NCBI RefSeq assembly: GCF_001039355.2
Contig: NW_019773870.1
Span: 137,660 to 201,659, forward strand
From: Lingula anatina
Taxonomy: Eukaryota; Brachiopoda; Lingulata; Lingulida; Lingulidae
Direction: 5' to 3'
Length of the DNA: 64,000 nt
The translations under genes and the position numbers were made by a program. Under the pieces are notes generated by a model. It was not told the DNA's origin and did not search any database. It was given only the letters and a program-made list of their open reading frames with translations. This document shows positions 1 to 13,400 of this stretch, piece after piece. Numbering within the stretch: position 1 is the first letter of the stretch; every line of letters starts with the position of its first letter.

Positions 1-410
1 CTGTCTGGCATTGACTTTCTTTTTCGCGCCATTTTGCCACAGATTAACAAATTTGTAAAGCACTGCATAACTCATTTTACACACGGTAAAACCGACCACT
101 TGCATGTAAAATTTCAAATTCTTCAATGCAGTAGTTGCCGACATATGGATACTTTTTTGACAGAAGCATGCTTTGCCAAAGCCAAGCTTTGACCTGCCCA
201 AAGGAGCACTGCCCAATTAATTTACTGCATATTACATAAAGCAGCAGCGTAACAAACCTGTTATTCAGTTAATTGGAAGCGACACACCTGACTACACACT
301 TCTTCATTCACATGTCTTATATGAGATCGAAGTTTTTTGAAAAAAGAACGCATTTCTACCTAGGCGTACCCTCGAAATTGAAATATTCCATATTAAATGT
401 CAAGTCTGTA
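1..410. other. No gene seen
   Basis: AT-rich sequence with no convincing exon, repeat or RNA gene. It lies just left of the point where the direct duplication begins. Confidence 0.5.
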
Positions 411-2726
411 GTATACCAAATTAAAGTATGAAAGATAGGGCCTACAATAATTTTATAGCAGACTTCTAGCGCAACCTGTGATCCGAGTGTAATCAATGTG
501 CAAACGGGTTTGTACAATTGTCATATGTCAGTACATGAAGTTCTTAGACAACGAATGCCCCACTTAAACTATCCATTTCTTCAGTAACCAACGCATGAGT
601 GTTTCCCAGCATATACGATCAGTGTATACGATAAATACACCACGAATCAGGAAGTTACATGTAATAGATACCCACGTGTCAGTAAGGTGAAAATCACGAC
701 ACACCGTTCAGTCGTGATGTATCTTTTTCACATAGTGTCGAGAACAATAGACCCAGGTGTGATATAACTAGCAATCATGCTTGACGTGGGTGTTTGCCTA
801 AAATATCACATTTGAATTTTATTGTTCTCAACATTCGCTGTGGCAGAAATACCAGTACACTTTTCAAGTAAAATGTGAACGCATGATATTGATCTTTGAT
901 GTATTGTGCTTTTTCTTGCTTTTTTTCTTTTTGTAAACACAGGAAACCGATAGAGGAGACAGGGGTAAGTTGGCCCCTCATCAATTTATGCAAAAGTACC
1001 TATGAGGTAAAAGACATGATCACATGTAAAGTGACCGTATCCTACGGGGCCAAGAATACGTAAAAAAAATACTTGGGCGGTGAGTCCAACTGAAGGTTTT
1101 CTGCATATGAAAATTACTTCGTTGAATAGATTTTAAAATGTACATGTATTTTCATAACCTTGTGATAGTATTTATCTGCCTCATATTGGCTACATATTTA
1201 ACAAAGACTCAAAATAAGATGAAATGTGTAAAAAATTCTTACATGGCGTTTAGATGGATTGCTACGTTATAAAATGTAGGGTGCCACCTTGACCCGACCC
1301 TGTGGTCAATTGACCCGCCAATTTTCTTAAATTATTATGGACACTGAACTGTGTAAATAAAATCTTAAGTTCGGAGCGTTTTTTTATCTACCCATCACTT
1401 ACCTGGTTAAGTGTCAGTTTATCTGAAGCGGCCTCTGTCGGAGGAATTCCACTGACAACTTGAACAATACACAGAAATCCAATAATGATCCCTGGGTTCA
1501 TTTTGAAGCCTGATGATTGGAGAGAAAAAAGAATTGTTACTGTGACATAAACTAGAATAAATATGTTAAATAGAAATTGTGTAAAAAATGATGTTAAATA
1601 TCGAAAATTACTGTCAGATCGAAAATTACATTATCCCTGGATTTAGCTAAGTTCCACAATTAAAGAAAAGATGGAAGGTTGTTACATTCTGATATCACAT
1701 GGGTCTCTAAAAAAAGTATCCAAAATTTAAGTACACAATAATTTTGTAACAGACTATTAACGGACCCTGTGGTCAGAGTACAAGTTTCAGACCTCTTTCA
1801 CTTGTGTTTTTTTTTTTTTTTTTTTTTTTTTACATTCTACAAAACTTTTCACAATATAATAGACTTTTTCAAGTATATTCTTTTCATAAAAGTACGAGCT
1901 GTTATTCATAGAAGGATGCAGCAGGAGCTCGGGTTCTTTTTTGGCAAGAATGTGCTCAGCTGAAATTGTCGAAATCTTTCCCGTCTGTCACCTTAAACCA
2001 TGGACCCGCCCAACACATCAACAAAGCGTACTCTTTTATTGACTTGATTTCAGTATACAGTTAAAATAAAACGTATTTTTCTTTTATCGGGTAGTTTGGG
2101 AAATGGAGACGTGGTCTTTGATATGAAATGGAATAGCTCACCGTACATCCTATTCTGTACCATGCTGTTAAATGATTATCAAAGCAGAGTAACTTCCTGA
2201 TGGAAAAATACACCAAAATAATATTTCATCTATACACAACCCGAGGAGCAGCGTACAGCGACTACCCAATTTTACATTATGTTAGCCAGGTGGCTACCAG
2301 CATGCGTGAAGAATAATTACAGCCTTTTAAGGACCAAAAAAGAAAGGGTCACTATTTCAGCACCCAGTGTTATATGTAGCTTCAAAATGCCCGCCGAGGA
2401 AAAAATGAACGAATAACTATAATATATGTACGGGCTCCGTTACTTCTTGATTATAGCAGATTCCATGTGACTTACCGTAAAGCTGACACAATATGTTATG
2501 GAGCAGGCGATCACACAGAGCACCTCTAGATCGGATGCATTGATTATTTTAATATTCATTATCTTAATAGGAAATTTCCCATCTATTAATGAAGGAAATG
2601 CCATGGCATTAATTTGGCAATATGAAAAATTATCCTTAATAACTTCATTTACTTTACTTTATCCCAAATAACAGTCTCGTGAACTCTACTCTCTACCAGA
2701 TGCCAAATGGGCGACTACGTCTTTAT
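411..2726 (+). repeat. Direct duplication, copy A
   Basis: About 2.3 kb that is nearly the same as 6480-8798 in the same orientation. It carries a copy of the EF-hand gene's first coding exon (1403-1501) and of its 5' UTR exon donor (just below 2476). The match ends abruptly at the single N at 2727. Part of it (about 445-1300) is also found inverted after the N. Confidence 0.9.
1403..1501 (-). CDS. Duplicate first coding exon of the EF-hand secreted protein (partial)
   Basis: Reads ATG, a hydrophobic signal-peptide stretch (residues 4-18) and then a phase-0 GTAAGT donor at 1402-1401, 33 codons in all. It is nearly identical to the first coding exon at 7486-7584. No second or third exon for this copy is seen below it; by the spacing of the other copy these would fall left of the window. 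It is either the start of a real paralogue or a haplotype copy left in the assembly. Confidence 0.6.
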
Positions 2727-2727
2727 N

Positions 2728-3875
2728 TCGGGTCAAAGTGGCACCCTACATTTTATAATGTAGCAATCCATCTAAACGCCATGTAAGAATTTTTTACGTA
2801 TTTTATCTTATTTTGAGTCTTGGTTAAATATGTAGTCAATATGAGACAGATAAATTAATGTTTCTACAAGTTTCTTTTAATATATGAATTTGTGTTAAAA
2901 ATCACAACAAAATACAGGATCCCACTTGCTCCGATTCAAGTGACCCAAGTAGCTCCATTTAAACATTTTTATTTTAAAGAATTTCAGCCATTTTCTGTGC
3001 TATAAAATGAACTACGTCGAAACAGGTCGTAGACGATAGGAATAACCTGGTTTAAACACTTCACCTTAGTTTGATACCCTGTTCACATCCTTTGTACTAT
3101 CACAAGGCTTTGCAAATACACTTAGATTTTAAAATCACTTCAACAAAGTTACTTTCAGATCCAGAAAACCTTCATTTGGACTCACCGCCCAAGAAAAATG
3201 TTTACCACCGACGTTAACTTGGACCGGTAGGATACGGTCACTTTACAAGATCATGTGATCATGTTTTTTTACCGCATAGGTACTTTTGCATAAATTGATG
3301 AGGGGCCAACTTACTCCTGTCTTCTCTGTCGGTTTTCTGTGTTTACAGAAAAAAAGCACAATACGTCAAAGATCTATATCATGCGTTCACATTTTACTTG
3401 AAAAGTGTACTGGTATTTATGCCACAGCGGATGTTGAGAACAATAAAATTCAAACGTGATATTTTAGGCGAACACCCACGTCAAGCATGATTGCTAGTTA
3501 TATGTTTATCACGCCTGGGTCTGTTATACTCGAAACTACATGAAATAGATACATCGCGAGTGAACGGTGTGTCGTGATTTTCACCTTACTGACACGTGGG
3601 TATCTATTACATGTAACTTCCTGATTCGTGGTGTATTTATCGTATACGCTATTCGCATATGCTGGGAAACACTAAGGCATCGGTTACTGAGGAAATAGGT
3701 AGTTTTAGTGGGACATTCGTTGTCTAAGAACTTCATGTATTCTTAAAAGACAAGTTGTACTCATATATTTAATACAAACCCTTGAAGTAATAAATCTTAA
3801 AGTTCTTAATAGTCCCGTTCGTACACTCGGACCACAGGTTGCGCTAGTAGTCTGTTACAAATTTATTGTATCACT
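2728..3875 (-). repeat. Inverted repeat copy after the N
   Basis: Sequence matching the reverse complement of about 445-1300 (and of 6500-7390), with roughly 250 extra bases inside (about 2870-3130). The single N at 2727 sits at the centre of the palindrome. The shared core looks like a dispersed element, since weak similarity is also visible at 45520-45690. Confidence 0.75.
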
Positions 3876-4892
3876 CACTTATCACTACTTGCATAGGTTT
3901 CCGGAAATGTTAGTATGATATTTCAGGTGTGGCTATCCTGTGGGTGGTTGATTCTATTTTTCACATCGTTATTTCTGCCATCTATACCCTTAAATTTTAA
4001 GGAACATAATTTTAACGTTGGAGATTAATGAACCAGTCATTTTTAATGAATGTGCATAGGTCCTTGAGAAATATAGAGAACACCAGAAGCACATACAGAA
4101 CTAAACAGACTTCCAGCCATATGCATAACTATAGGTCAGGGAATCCAATTAAAAACTAATTCAAGGCCCTACACACTCAGGAATCCTAACGTTCAACTGC
4201 TGTTGTGTCTTAACACAAAACAAAATGTTTATTACCCAAGAGCAGTAATTAACATGTGTGTTTTATGTTAAAGAACAACGGGACTTGGACCCTAGGATTC
4301 CTGAAAGTATGGGGTCTTGAATGGATTTTAATTAACTTGACTTATATTCAAGAATACGACTGAAGAACATTTTAGTTTCCTCAACCTAAAGATCTGGGTA
4401 TATAGCAGGGCCCAGGGGGTCTGGACCCCATTTTTTCAACGCTGACCATAATCTCCCATAATGTACTGATTTTTCAGAAATCCTGGATTCTCACCTACAT
4501 ATGCCTGTGTATTTTAAAATTGCTCAAAACATGCATCCAATGCCACTAAAGAAACCCTATTCAGTCATACAAGTAAATTAAAACGTACAGTTTACCTATG
4601 TTGAACAATATTTACAGTACAAAAACATTATATTTGAAAAACGTTATCTCTCATAACGTTGGGCCAACAACAGGTACTTTTTCACCATTATCCCATGAAG
4701 TCGCAGGCAATATCTTATGTGGAGATGAAGTCGCATTTTATCCTATAAAGTCGAGTTGTCAGTAAAATCATAGCATTTATCCCATGAAGTGGTACATGTA
4801 ATATACCATGATGTGATTTAATTTGTAGGTGGGATTTTTATAGCTGTACGATTTGTTTTAAAAACCAGAACATGAGTTTTTTACATGCTCTC
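3876..4892. other. No gene seen
   Basis: AT-rich sequence downstream of the EF-hand gene. No open exon with splice signals was found. Confidence 0.5.
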
Positions 4893-4898
4893 TTTATT
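4893..4898 (-). terminator. Polyadenylation signal of the EF-hand gene
   Basis: AATAAA on the minus strand about 210 bases past the stop codon of the EF-hand gene. This is a plausible 3' end for its transcript; no cleavage site was assigned. Confidence 0.45.
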
Positions 4899-5108
4899 CT
4901 TGATAGATTTGAAAATTTCACAAAACAAAACAGAATGTAAATTTTAAAAACATTTATCAAAGGAGCTTTGATTTAGGTTTTTCTCTTTCAAAGGTATGAC
5001 TTTCTTCTATCCCCGTCCCAGGAAGGAAATGGGCAAAATTCTCAAATCATCCGTTCACTGACATATAACCCAGGTCACCCTGAAGGAGGGACTGCCCGGT
5101 CAGAATTA

Positions 5109-7584
5109 TTACTGTCGTCCCCTTCCATAACGTGCTATAAATTCAGAAAAAATAACAGGTAGATCTTCTTTGTTGAAGATACCGTCTTCAGTAGCGTCCA
5201 ACATGCCGAAGAGAGAGTCTTCAGTTAAGTGGGTGATAACATTGGGGTCAGCTGCCAGCGTTTCGCATTTCTTAAGTCCCGCAGCGACGGTCTCAGCGTC
5301 CACTCCGACGTCAGCGTAGGTTCCAAAAAAGGCACTTCCAAGTATGTACATATCGAGATTCTACTAAAACAAAAAGCTGTGATATTATACTGATAACCGT
5401 GGCACATGTTGCCATAAACATGTTTTTACCACAGCATTGTTAAAAAAAATATAGCAAAACTAGCTCATTGTCAACTTTAAATACACATGGGCGTTTTCTT
5501 TCTTTAGTTATTTCTTTTTTTTTCTTTGTGATAAAACTGTATTTGTGATTGATTGATGATTACATTTGGCTTAAAATGTTGAGTTTAAAACACATACTTC
5601 AGTTGCTGAAATGAAAAACAACAACACCAAATTACAGTCGACCAAAATTCAAAAATATAAATAGAAACACGTCAGAATACAGAGTTTTAAATGAATCAAA
5701 ATGATAAAAGTGACCTTGTGGATTAGATACATTCTTTCACACCTACCTGTACCGGGTGTGGCTTGCCGGCTAACACGTCAGCCATGTCGAATACACCGTC
5801 CTTATTGGCATCAGCTCTGTCAAGTATAACCCTCAGCCGGGCGTTGTGTCTGCGCCTCTCTCCATTGAAGTCAGCCAGGGCTTGAGCTACTGCTGCAGTC
5901 TGGACTCCACCGGCTGTCTCAGGGTACTTGTCCACAAACGCCTGCCCAATACCACAAACGGCCTGAAATAACCATAATATTAAAACCTGATATTCGATAC
6001 TTACAATTAAAAAAAGACTAGCATCACCAATATCACGACTTTGTTCATTCTGACTACACCAGGTGGCCCATGTTTTGACTTTTAATAGTTGTGACTAATA
6101 GTATAATGTCATTACAACATCAGTTTAAATTTCATGAACATATAAATATTACATCCGATCAATATTGAATATTGCGTGCTACATCAGATATTCAGTAGCG
6201 GCCGCACATTATCCAAATGTCAAACGGATATTGGGACGAAGAACCCAAAATATAAAATGGAAAAGTAATTTTCCTGGTATCATGTAAAAGTCTCTGTTGT
6301 TTATAAACCGCTATCACATCAAGGTTTCCAAACACAAAATTGCCTTATCAATGTATGCTCTGTAATATCAGGGGTCTCTAATACGTTCTACCAGGGCTGC
6401 AGTTATTATTCTGTGGGCATTTTTGCTGAGGCGACAGTATGTACAGAGATTAGCCATCTAGTTAACCAGGTCTCTAATAATATAGTATACCAAATTAAAG
6501 TATGGAAGATACAATCATTTTGTAGCAGACTTCTAGCGCAACCTGTGGTCCGAGTGTAATCAATGTGCGAACGGGTTTGTTTTTGATATGTAAGTACAAC
6601 TTGTTTTTAAAGAATACATGGAGATCTTACACAACGAATGTCCCTCTAAAACTAACCATTTCCTCAGTAAACGACGCATGAGTGTTTCCCAGCATATATG
6701 AAAAGCGTATACGATAAATACACCACGAATCAGGAAGTTACATGTAATAGATACCCACGTCAGTAAGGTGAAAATCACGACACACCGTTCAGTCGTGATT
6801 ATCTTTTTCATATAGTGTCGAGAACAATTGACCCAGGTGTGATATAACTAGCAATCTTGCTTGACGTGGGTGTTTGCCGAAAATATCACGTTTGAATTTT
6901 ATTGTTCTCAACATCCGCTGTGGCATAAATACCAGTACACTTTTCAAGTAAAATGTGAACGCATGATATTGATCTTTGATGTATTGGGCTTTTTTTTCTT
7001 TTTTTTCTGTAAACACAGGAAACCGATAGAGGGGACATGGTTAATTTGGCCCTTCGTCAATTTATGCAAAAGTACCCATGAGGGGAAAAACATGATCACA
7101 TGATCTTGTAAAGTGACCGTATCCTACGGGGCCAAGAATACGTAAAAAAAAAAATACTTCGGAGGTGAGTCCAACTGAAGGTTTTCTGCATGTGAATGTT
7201 ACTTCGTTGAATAGATTTCAAAATGTACATGTATTTTCATAACCTTGTAATAGTATTTATCTGCCTCATATTGACTACATATTTAACAAAGACTCAAAAT
7301 AAGATGAAATGTGTAAAAAATTCTTACATGGCGTTTAGATTGCTTCATTATAAAATGTAGGGTGCCACTTTTACCCGATCCTGGGGTCAACTTGACCCGC
7401 CAATTTTCTTAAATTATTATGGACACTGAACTGTGTAAATAAAATCTTAAGTTCGGAGCGTTTTTTTTATCTACCCATCACTTACCTGGTTAAGTGTCAG
7501 TTTATCTGAAGCGGCCTCTGTCGGAGGAATTCCACTGACAACTTGAACAATACACAGAAATCCAATAATGATCCCCGGGTTCAT
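5109..7584 (-). CDS. Secreted EF-hand calcium-binding protein
   Basis: Three coding exons (7584-7486, 5962-5747, 5360-5109), all joined in phase 0, give about 188 residues. Residues 1-18 form a signal peptide (MNPGIIIGFLCIVQVVSG), so the product should enter the secretory pathway. Two EF-hand loops are visible: 84-95 (DANKDGVFDMAD) and 160-171 (DATEDGIFNKED). Both keep ligands at positions 1, 5 and 12 and the glycine at 6; position 3 is Asn in the first and Thr in the second, and position 12 is Asp rather than the usual Glu, which may alter affinity or Ca/Mg preference. A non-coding 5' exon with a GTAAGT donor ends near 8551, and the coding exon's acceptor is at 7593. The family name is not recognised. 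Its 5' half is duplicated at 411-2726. Confidence 0.8.
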
Positions 7585-8448
7585 TTTGAAGCCTGATGAT
7601 TGGAGAGAAAAAAGAATTGTTACTGTGACATAAACTAGAATAAATATGTTAAATATAAATTATTCCAAAAATGTTGTTACAAAATCCTGTCATATCGAAA
7701 ATTACATTTTCACTGGATGTTATTTAAGTTTAACAACTAAAGAAAAGATGGAAGGTTGTTACAGTCTAGTATTACATGGGTCTCTAAAATAGTATCCAAA
7801 ATTTAATAATTTTGTAACAGACTACTAACGGTTTCAGACCTCTTTCACTTGTTTTTTTTTTTTTTTTTTTACATTCTACAAAACTTATCATAATATAATA
7901 GACTTTTTTCAAGTATATTCTTTTAATAAAAGTAAGAGCTGTTATTCATAGAAGGATTCAGCAGGAGCTCGGGTTCTTTTTGGCAAGAATGTGCTCAGCT
8001 GAAATTGTCGAAATCTTTCCCGTCTGTCACCTTAAACCATGGACCCGCCCAACACATCAACAAAGCGTACTCTTTTATTGACTTGATTTCAGTGCACAGT
8101 TAGCATAAAATGTATTTTTTTTAGGTAGTTTGAAAAATGGAGGCATGGTCTTTGATATGAAATGGAATAACTCACTGTATATCCTATTCTGTACCATGCT
8201 GTTAAATTATTATCAAAGCAGAGTAACTTCTTGATAGAAAAATACACCAAAATAATATTTCATCTATACACAAACCCGGGGAGCAGCGTACAGCGACTAC
8301 CCAATTTTACATTATGTTAGCCAGGTGGCTACCAGCATACGTGAAGAATACTTACAGCCTTTTAAGGACCAAAGGAGAAAGGGTCACTATTTCAGCACCC
8401 AGTGTTACAACTAGCTTCTAAATGTCCGCCGAGGAAAAAATGAACGAG

Positions 8449-8502
<54 letters not shown>

Positions 8503-8798
8503 TATGGGGTTCTGCTACTTTTTGATTGTAACAGATTCCATGTGACTTACCGTAAAGCTGACACAATATGTTATGGAGCAGGCGATCACACAGAGCACCT
8601 CTAGATCGGATGCATTGATTATTTTAATATTCATTATCTTAATAGGAAATTTCCCATCTATTAATGAAGGAAATGCCATGGCATTAATTTGGCAATATGA
8701 AAAATTATCCTTAATAACTTCATTTACTTTACTTTATCCCAAATAACAGTCTCGTGAACTCTACTCTCTACCAGATGCCAAATGGGCGACTACGTCTT
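6480..8798 (+). repeat. Direct duplication, copy B
   Basis: Partner of 411-2726. It contains the first coding exon and upstream non-coding exon of the EF-hand gene that joins to exons 2 and 3. Copy B has a (TA)n run (about 8453-8499) that copy A lacks. Past 8798 the two copies are unrelated. Confidence 0.9.
8453..8499. repeat. (TA)n microsatellite
   Basis: Uninterrupted TA dinucleotides inside duplication copy B; absent from the matching place in copy A. Confidence 0.95.
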
Positions 8799-8799
8799 T

Positions 8800-9610
8800 T
8801 TTTTTCACTGTACAGAAATGTGCCCAGAATAACCAGCGAAATACTAGTAAAAACTTATTGACTGTGACTGTGGTAGAGGGGACGGGTTTCTTATCACACG
8901 TGCTACAAGAGCGTCGGGAATGCGGGAATTAGTACATGTAATACCATCTCGGTAATTAAAAAGGAAAATGTACAACTTGAAAACAAGGTTCAAAGCGTAT
9001 ATTTTTTGTTGATCAAATCAAACACATTTAATGTACTAACATCACATTTAAACAACGACTCGAAAATTCAAGTTATAGATTTTTTCTGTCACAAGATACG
9101 ATAAATAAATTTCAAACCGTTAGAATCTGCATTCTGTATTTCACAATATTTGTTCCCATTCGTCTGTGTCATGGTAAATGGAATGTGAGGATATTCAGAA
9201 TGTCAGAATATGTTTATGCATTTTTGCTATGGAACATTTTGTTCAGATGCTGATAATAACCAAATACCTCTTCCACTATTTAGAAAAGACAAAAGAAGGC
9301 ACGCAATTTGTTCACTGAAGAAGCTTCAGCAGGAATGGCACTGCGACTGACTTTGAGGCATTCTTGCACATGAAGGTTTAGCAACCAATAATATATAATA
9401 TATAATAATATATAAAGCAAAATATTATAGCGAGAAATTAATAGTCCCAGTTCATGCATTCTTTAAATGCTTAGGCCTAAGCCCAGCATTATATCAACAA
9501 AACATTTGTCATCCTTGCCTTTCTAAAAGAATAGAATAATTGCTTGTCATAATTCAAATTACAGTCCAACTTCCTCCTATCTTCACTGAAATGGTAATGA
9601 TGATAATAAA
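8800..9610. other. No gene seen
   Basis: Spacer between the EF-hand gene and the 3' end of the GH16 gene. AT-rich, with a short TATAATA-like run near 9400 and no supported exon. Confidence 0.5.
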
Positions 9611-10393
9611 CTAAAAATGCCACACTGCCAAAATCATAAGGAATAAGACAGCAAGCAACGAACAGGAGTTCATTCGCAAGATGGCGCCACTGCTTGTGGC
9701 AGTTCCCTCAGTTTGATACACGCGTACTGACTTAACCTGCATGGCCACACCCTCCCCCTCCGTCGTCCATGTAGGATACCACCTGTCCTTGGCCTCCCAG
9801 AACGTAGCTGAGGCCTTAGAGTCGCTGTCCCTCCACGGTTTAGTGATGTTCCCAGACCCATCTCTAAGGGAATCGGGAAAGAATCCCCCAGTGCCTCCCA
9901 CTGCAACATTCATGATGATGTGGAACTGAAATATTGATGAATTGAAATAAATGCAAATGTGAAAATACACGTTTGATGTATTAAGTGATTATTTAAGTTT
10001 GGGATAACATATAATCAGAGTATCGCAGTTGTTAAAGTTTTCAGGCGCAGGGGAGACAAAATACTTTTATTAAAATATATACATTTAGTATTTGAATGCA
10101 CTTTCAACGGTGCATCTACCATTCTCGAGCTTTCAAAGTCATTTTTTAAAAATTCTAGTGACCCTGAAAGTTTATATTAAATGTCCGTATGTGACCTCGA
10201 ATTTCGACCTTTTTCTCCAACAAATGAAGCACCCACGCACACACTAACACACACGCATTCATAACAAAACTAGCTTAATTCTAATTCACAACTCCGCCCT
10301 TTTGTCTTTAATGAATTACCTTTCAAACAAAGCGTATTCTAAAACAAATTGGCAACCCTAAATACCCGCTACGTATGAATAAGTGTATATACN

Positions 10394-10432
<39 letters not shown>

Positions 10433-10441
10433 CTGTATGGC

Positions 10442-10479
<38 letters not shown>

Positions 10480-13400
10480 CGATACATAATTGAAACAATA
10501 TAATATGCTGTACTTGTTTTAATCATGAAACTCACAGCTTTATCAAATGGAGCCAGTTGTGTCCCATTTTTCCAAGGGTTTGATTGAGTTTGGTCGTGCC
10601 ACCCGCCGTCGCTCTGGTTACCCCACGCCCAGAAACCGGGAAAGCTGGGGTTTTCATCCAGCAGCGGAGATGGTATTTCTAGGAACTGGTGGCCATCAAC
10701 GGAAAACCTGTGGACATGGCACAAAGTCAATGGGAGGTGAGTTTCACTATTTAGTTTAATGCACAGATAATACTATAGAGATAAATAGAGACAAATTCAT
10801 ACCAAGATGTTTACATCAATAGCCGAATATGAACATCTCTTCACATCAGAAAAAAAACTTTACTTTTAAACTTCAGAAAATTTATCAGTGCAATTTAGCA
10901 ACAATAGACTATCCGGCCAACTTATGTTAGACTTCATGACTTCTTATTACTTTTAATATGTCACATTTCTCTGCACCTAATGTATATGGTTTATCCGAAT
11001 AAAATGATCTTTAAAAATAATAGATCTTTAAAATACAAATCTAAACTATGCCCGCGAATGAAACTGTAGCTGTTTAATATTTAGGTAATAACCCACTCTT
11101 CCAAGACACATTTGAATCGACCAATATTTCAGAATACCGTAACTGAAATGTCCAAGATGAAAGTATTACCTGAAGCCGTTGGCGGTCCAGTCAACGACAT
11201 ACTTGTGGAAATTATCTGCAAAGTTGGCCGTTTTGTTTGTACTACAACACACAAGCAGAAATAAAACTTTAAAGCAGCCTTTCAAAAAAGTTAACTGATT
11301 TACACTTTTTCTATAAAATGAAACTGTGTGTCTACGCTTTTAGACAAAACAAATATGTTTTGAGCAATTTCACAACACTATTTCAAACCCAAAGTTAGGT
11401 AGATCTGCTGTGGTCTGCACTGAGATTAATTATATAAAAAGTACTGTATTTGTATTAGTATTGTTGCTGATTTTAAAGACGCAATGAACTTACTATGTCT
11501 TATGTGTGAGATGGAACTTATTGTCATTATAGATGGGTCCCCAGTGTAGCGTTGAGCCAATCGCGTTCACCCCCTGCTCTGATTTATTTACCCCATATAG
11601 ATCTCGATTTCCTGGGAAATTAAATATGACATTAAAATAAATGTTACAGATGCATTTGGTTTCAATAAACTATTGTTTAACCTGACAAAAGTAGGTTATT
11701 TAGTGTATTTTTGTTTATTCACTTTATATATATCTAGAGTTTCCATGATTTATTTTACTTTTCTATTTAGGTTCTTCGTGAAAAATAATCAAGACTTAAG
11801 AATATTTTGATAATTTAGACTTCTCCTAATTTGCAACCATGCGAGTAAACCTGTCTTAGGTTTTCGTTTGAAAATGGGCAATTAAAAAAATGATGAAGTG
11901 ATAAAGTAACTCCTATATTAACACCTCTATACTTGTAAGTGTGTGCAGATAAGAGTGGTTATATTATATTGCACTTTGTTAACATTATAATATAATACTT
12001 CATAAAGGGCGGGTGTACTGGATCATGCGTACCCCTTGCTTCCACTAGGTCAATTTCTCCAGATCTTGGCCAATCTCCGTATTCATTATCCTCAGGCAAA
12101 AGCCAAATAGCTGAAAATACACACTAAATTTCATTCAGTTTCGAGCAAAAACAATTCTAATTTAAATTGGAGGTATTCAGAAAAACGAAGCGATAGTTCA
12201 ACAATACTGTTACATTCAGTTTACATTGCTGTGTCACTGTTTTTTACCACGGCGTTCTTTTTCTCTCTTTTTTGTCTCTCTCTCTGTTTCTCTCTCTCTC
12301 TCATTACCTGGCCATATCCAGTCTCCTGCCGGCATTTTGGCCACGACCTCCAGCCGACCGTACTTGAAGCTGAATTTGCCTTTAGTCCGCAGACGGGCAG
12401 ACATGATGGGGTTCACGATTTGCCCGCCTTGTCCTCTGCGCAGGCATCCATAAAACATTTCATTTGTGCAACGACCATACATTGCTAAAAGTCAAAATAT
12501 ATTTACTTTATCATTGATTGCTTAAATGTTCCATGTCGCTTTAAGAAACGTGTACAAGTATGGGTCTATCTTACCTTTTAAGTCTTAGAAAAAAATATCC
12601 GTAATATTTGTTGACGTAATGTGTAAGTCAATTCATTTACCTTCAAAAAACATTTACATTTAATAGAGAGTCATCGAATATTTGATATATTACCTCTTAT
12701 ATCCAATGTCCCATTATAAAGAAAACTTTCGCCAAATGGCTGACCAGTCAAAGGATTGATACTGTCTTTCAGCAGGGTCTGAATAACATCGAAATATCGG
12801 TTTATACAGGGAAAAGATGTTTTCACAGAGGTAACACAGTAATCTCATGAATGTCAGTTTGTTTGGTAGCACAGTGGACTTTGGTAATGTAGGCTACATA
12901 CATTGTTTCTACTAGAACTATTAGTTTTTTCATCTATAAATGCCATTTGAAATTTTAAAATTATGTTCAACGAAGATTTTTAGAAGTTGCAATAAAACTC
13001 AAATTGTCAACAATTTCCATTCTTGTAAGAAATGGACGTTATAGAAAACAGTGCTATTGTATTTATTCTGTGAAGCAAGATCGCAATGAAACTTCGCTTC
13101 TTGATAGATAAATATCCTCTTTGCATTCAAACTGTCCCATTTAGATCACACCACCTTATGTTCTTGACAGGATCTGCAAACATACATACATTTAGGCAAT
13201 TTGCACACGAAAAGAAAGGTCCACAAAAATTCTATGAAGAAGCAAATAAAGATTTAAAGGGCGACCTGTGTCAATAAATAACAAAATGTCAATACGTCAG
13301 TGGGGTATTAAAAGAAATCCTCCCTTTAGTAAACTTGATAAAATTGTTCAGGGATTCGTTTACAAGCAAACAATTTCGCAAAAATTGCCACTCACTGGTT

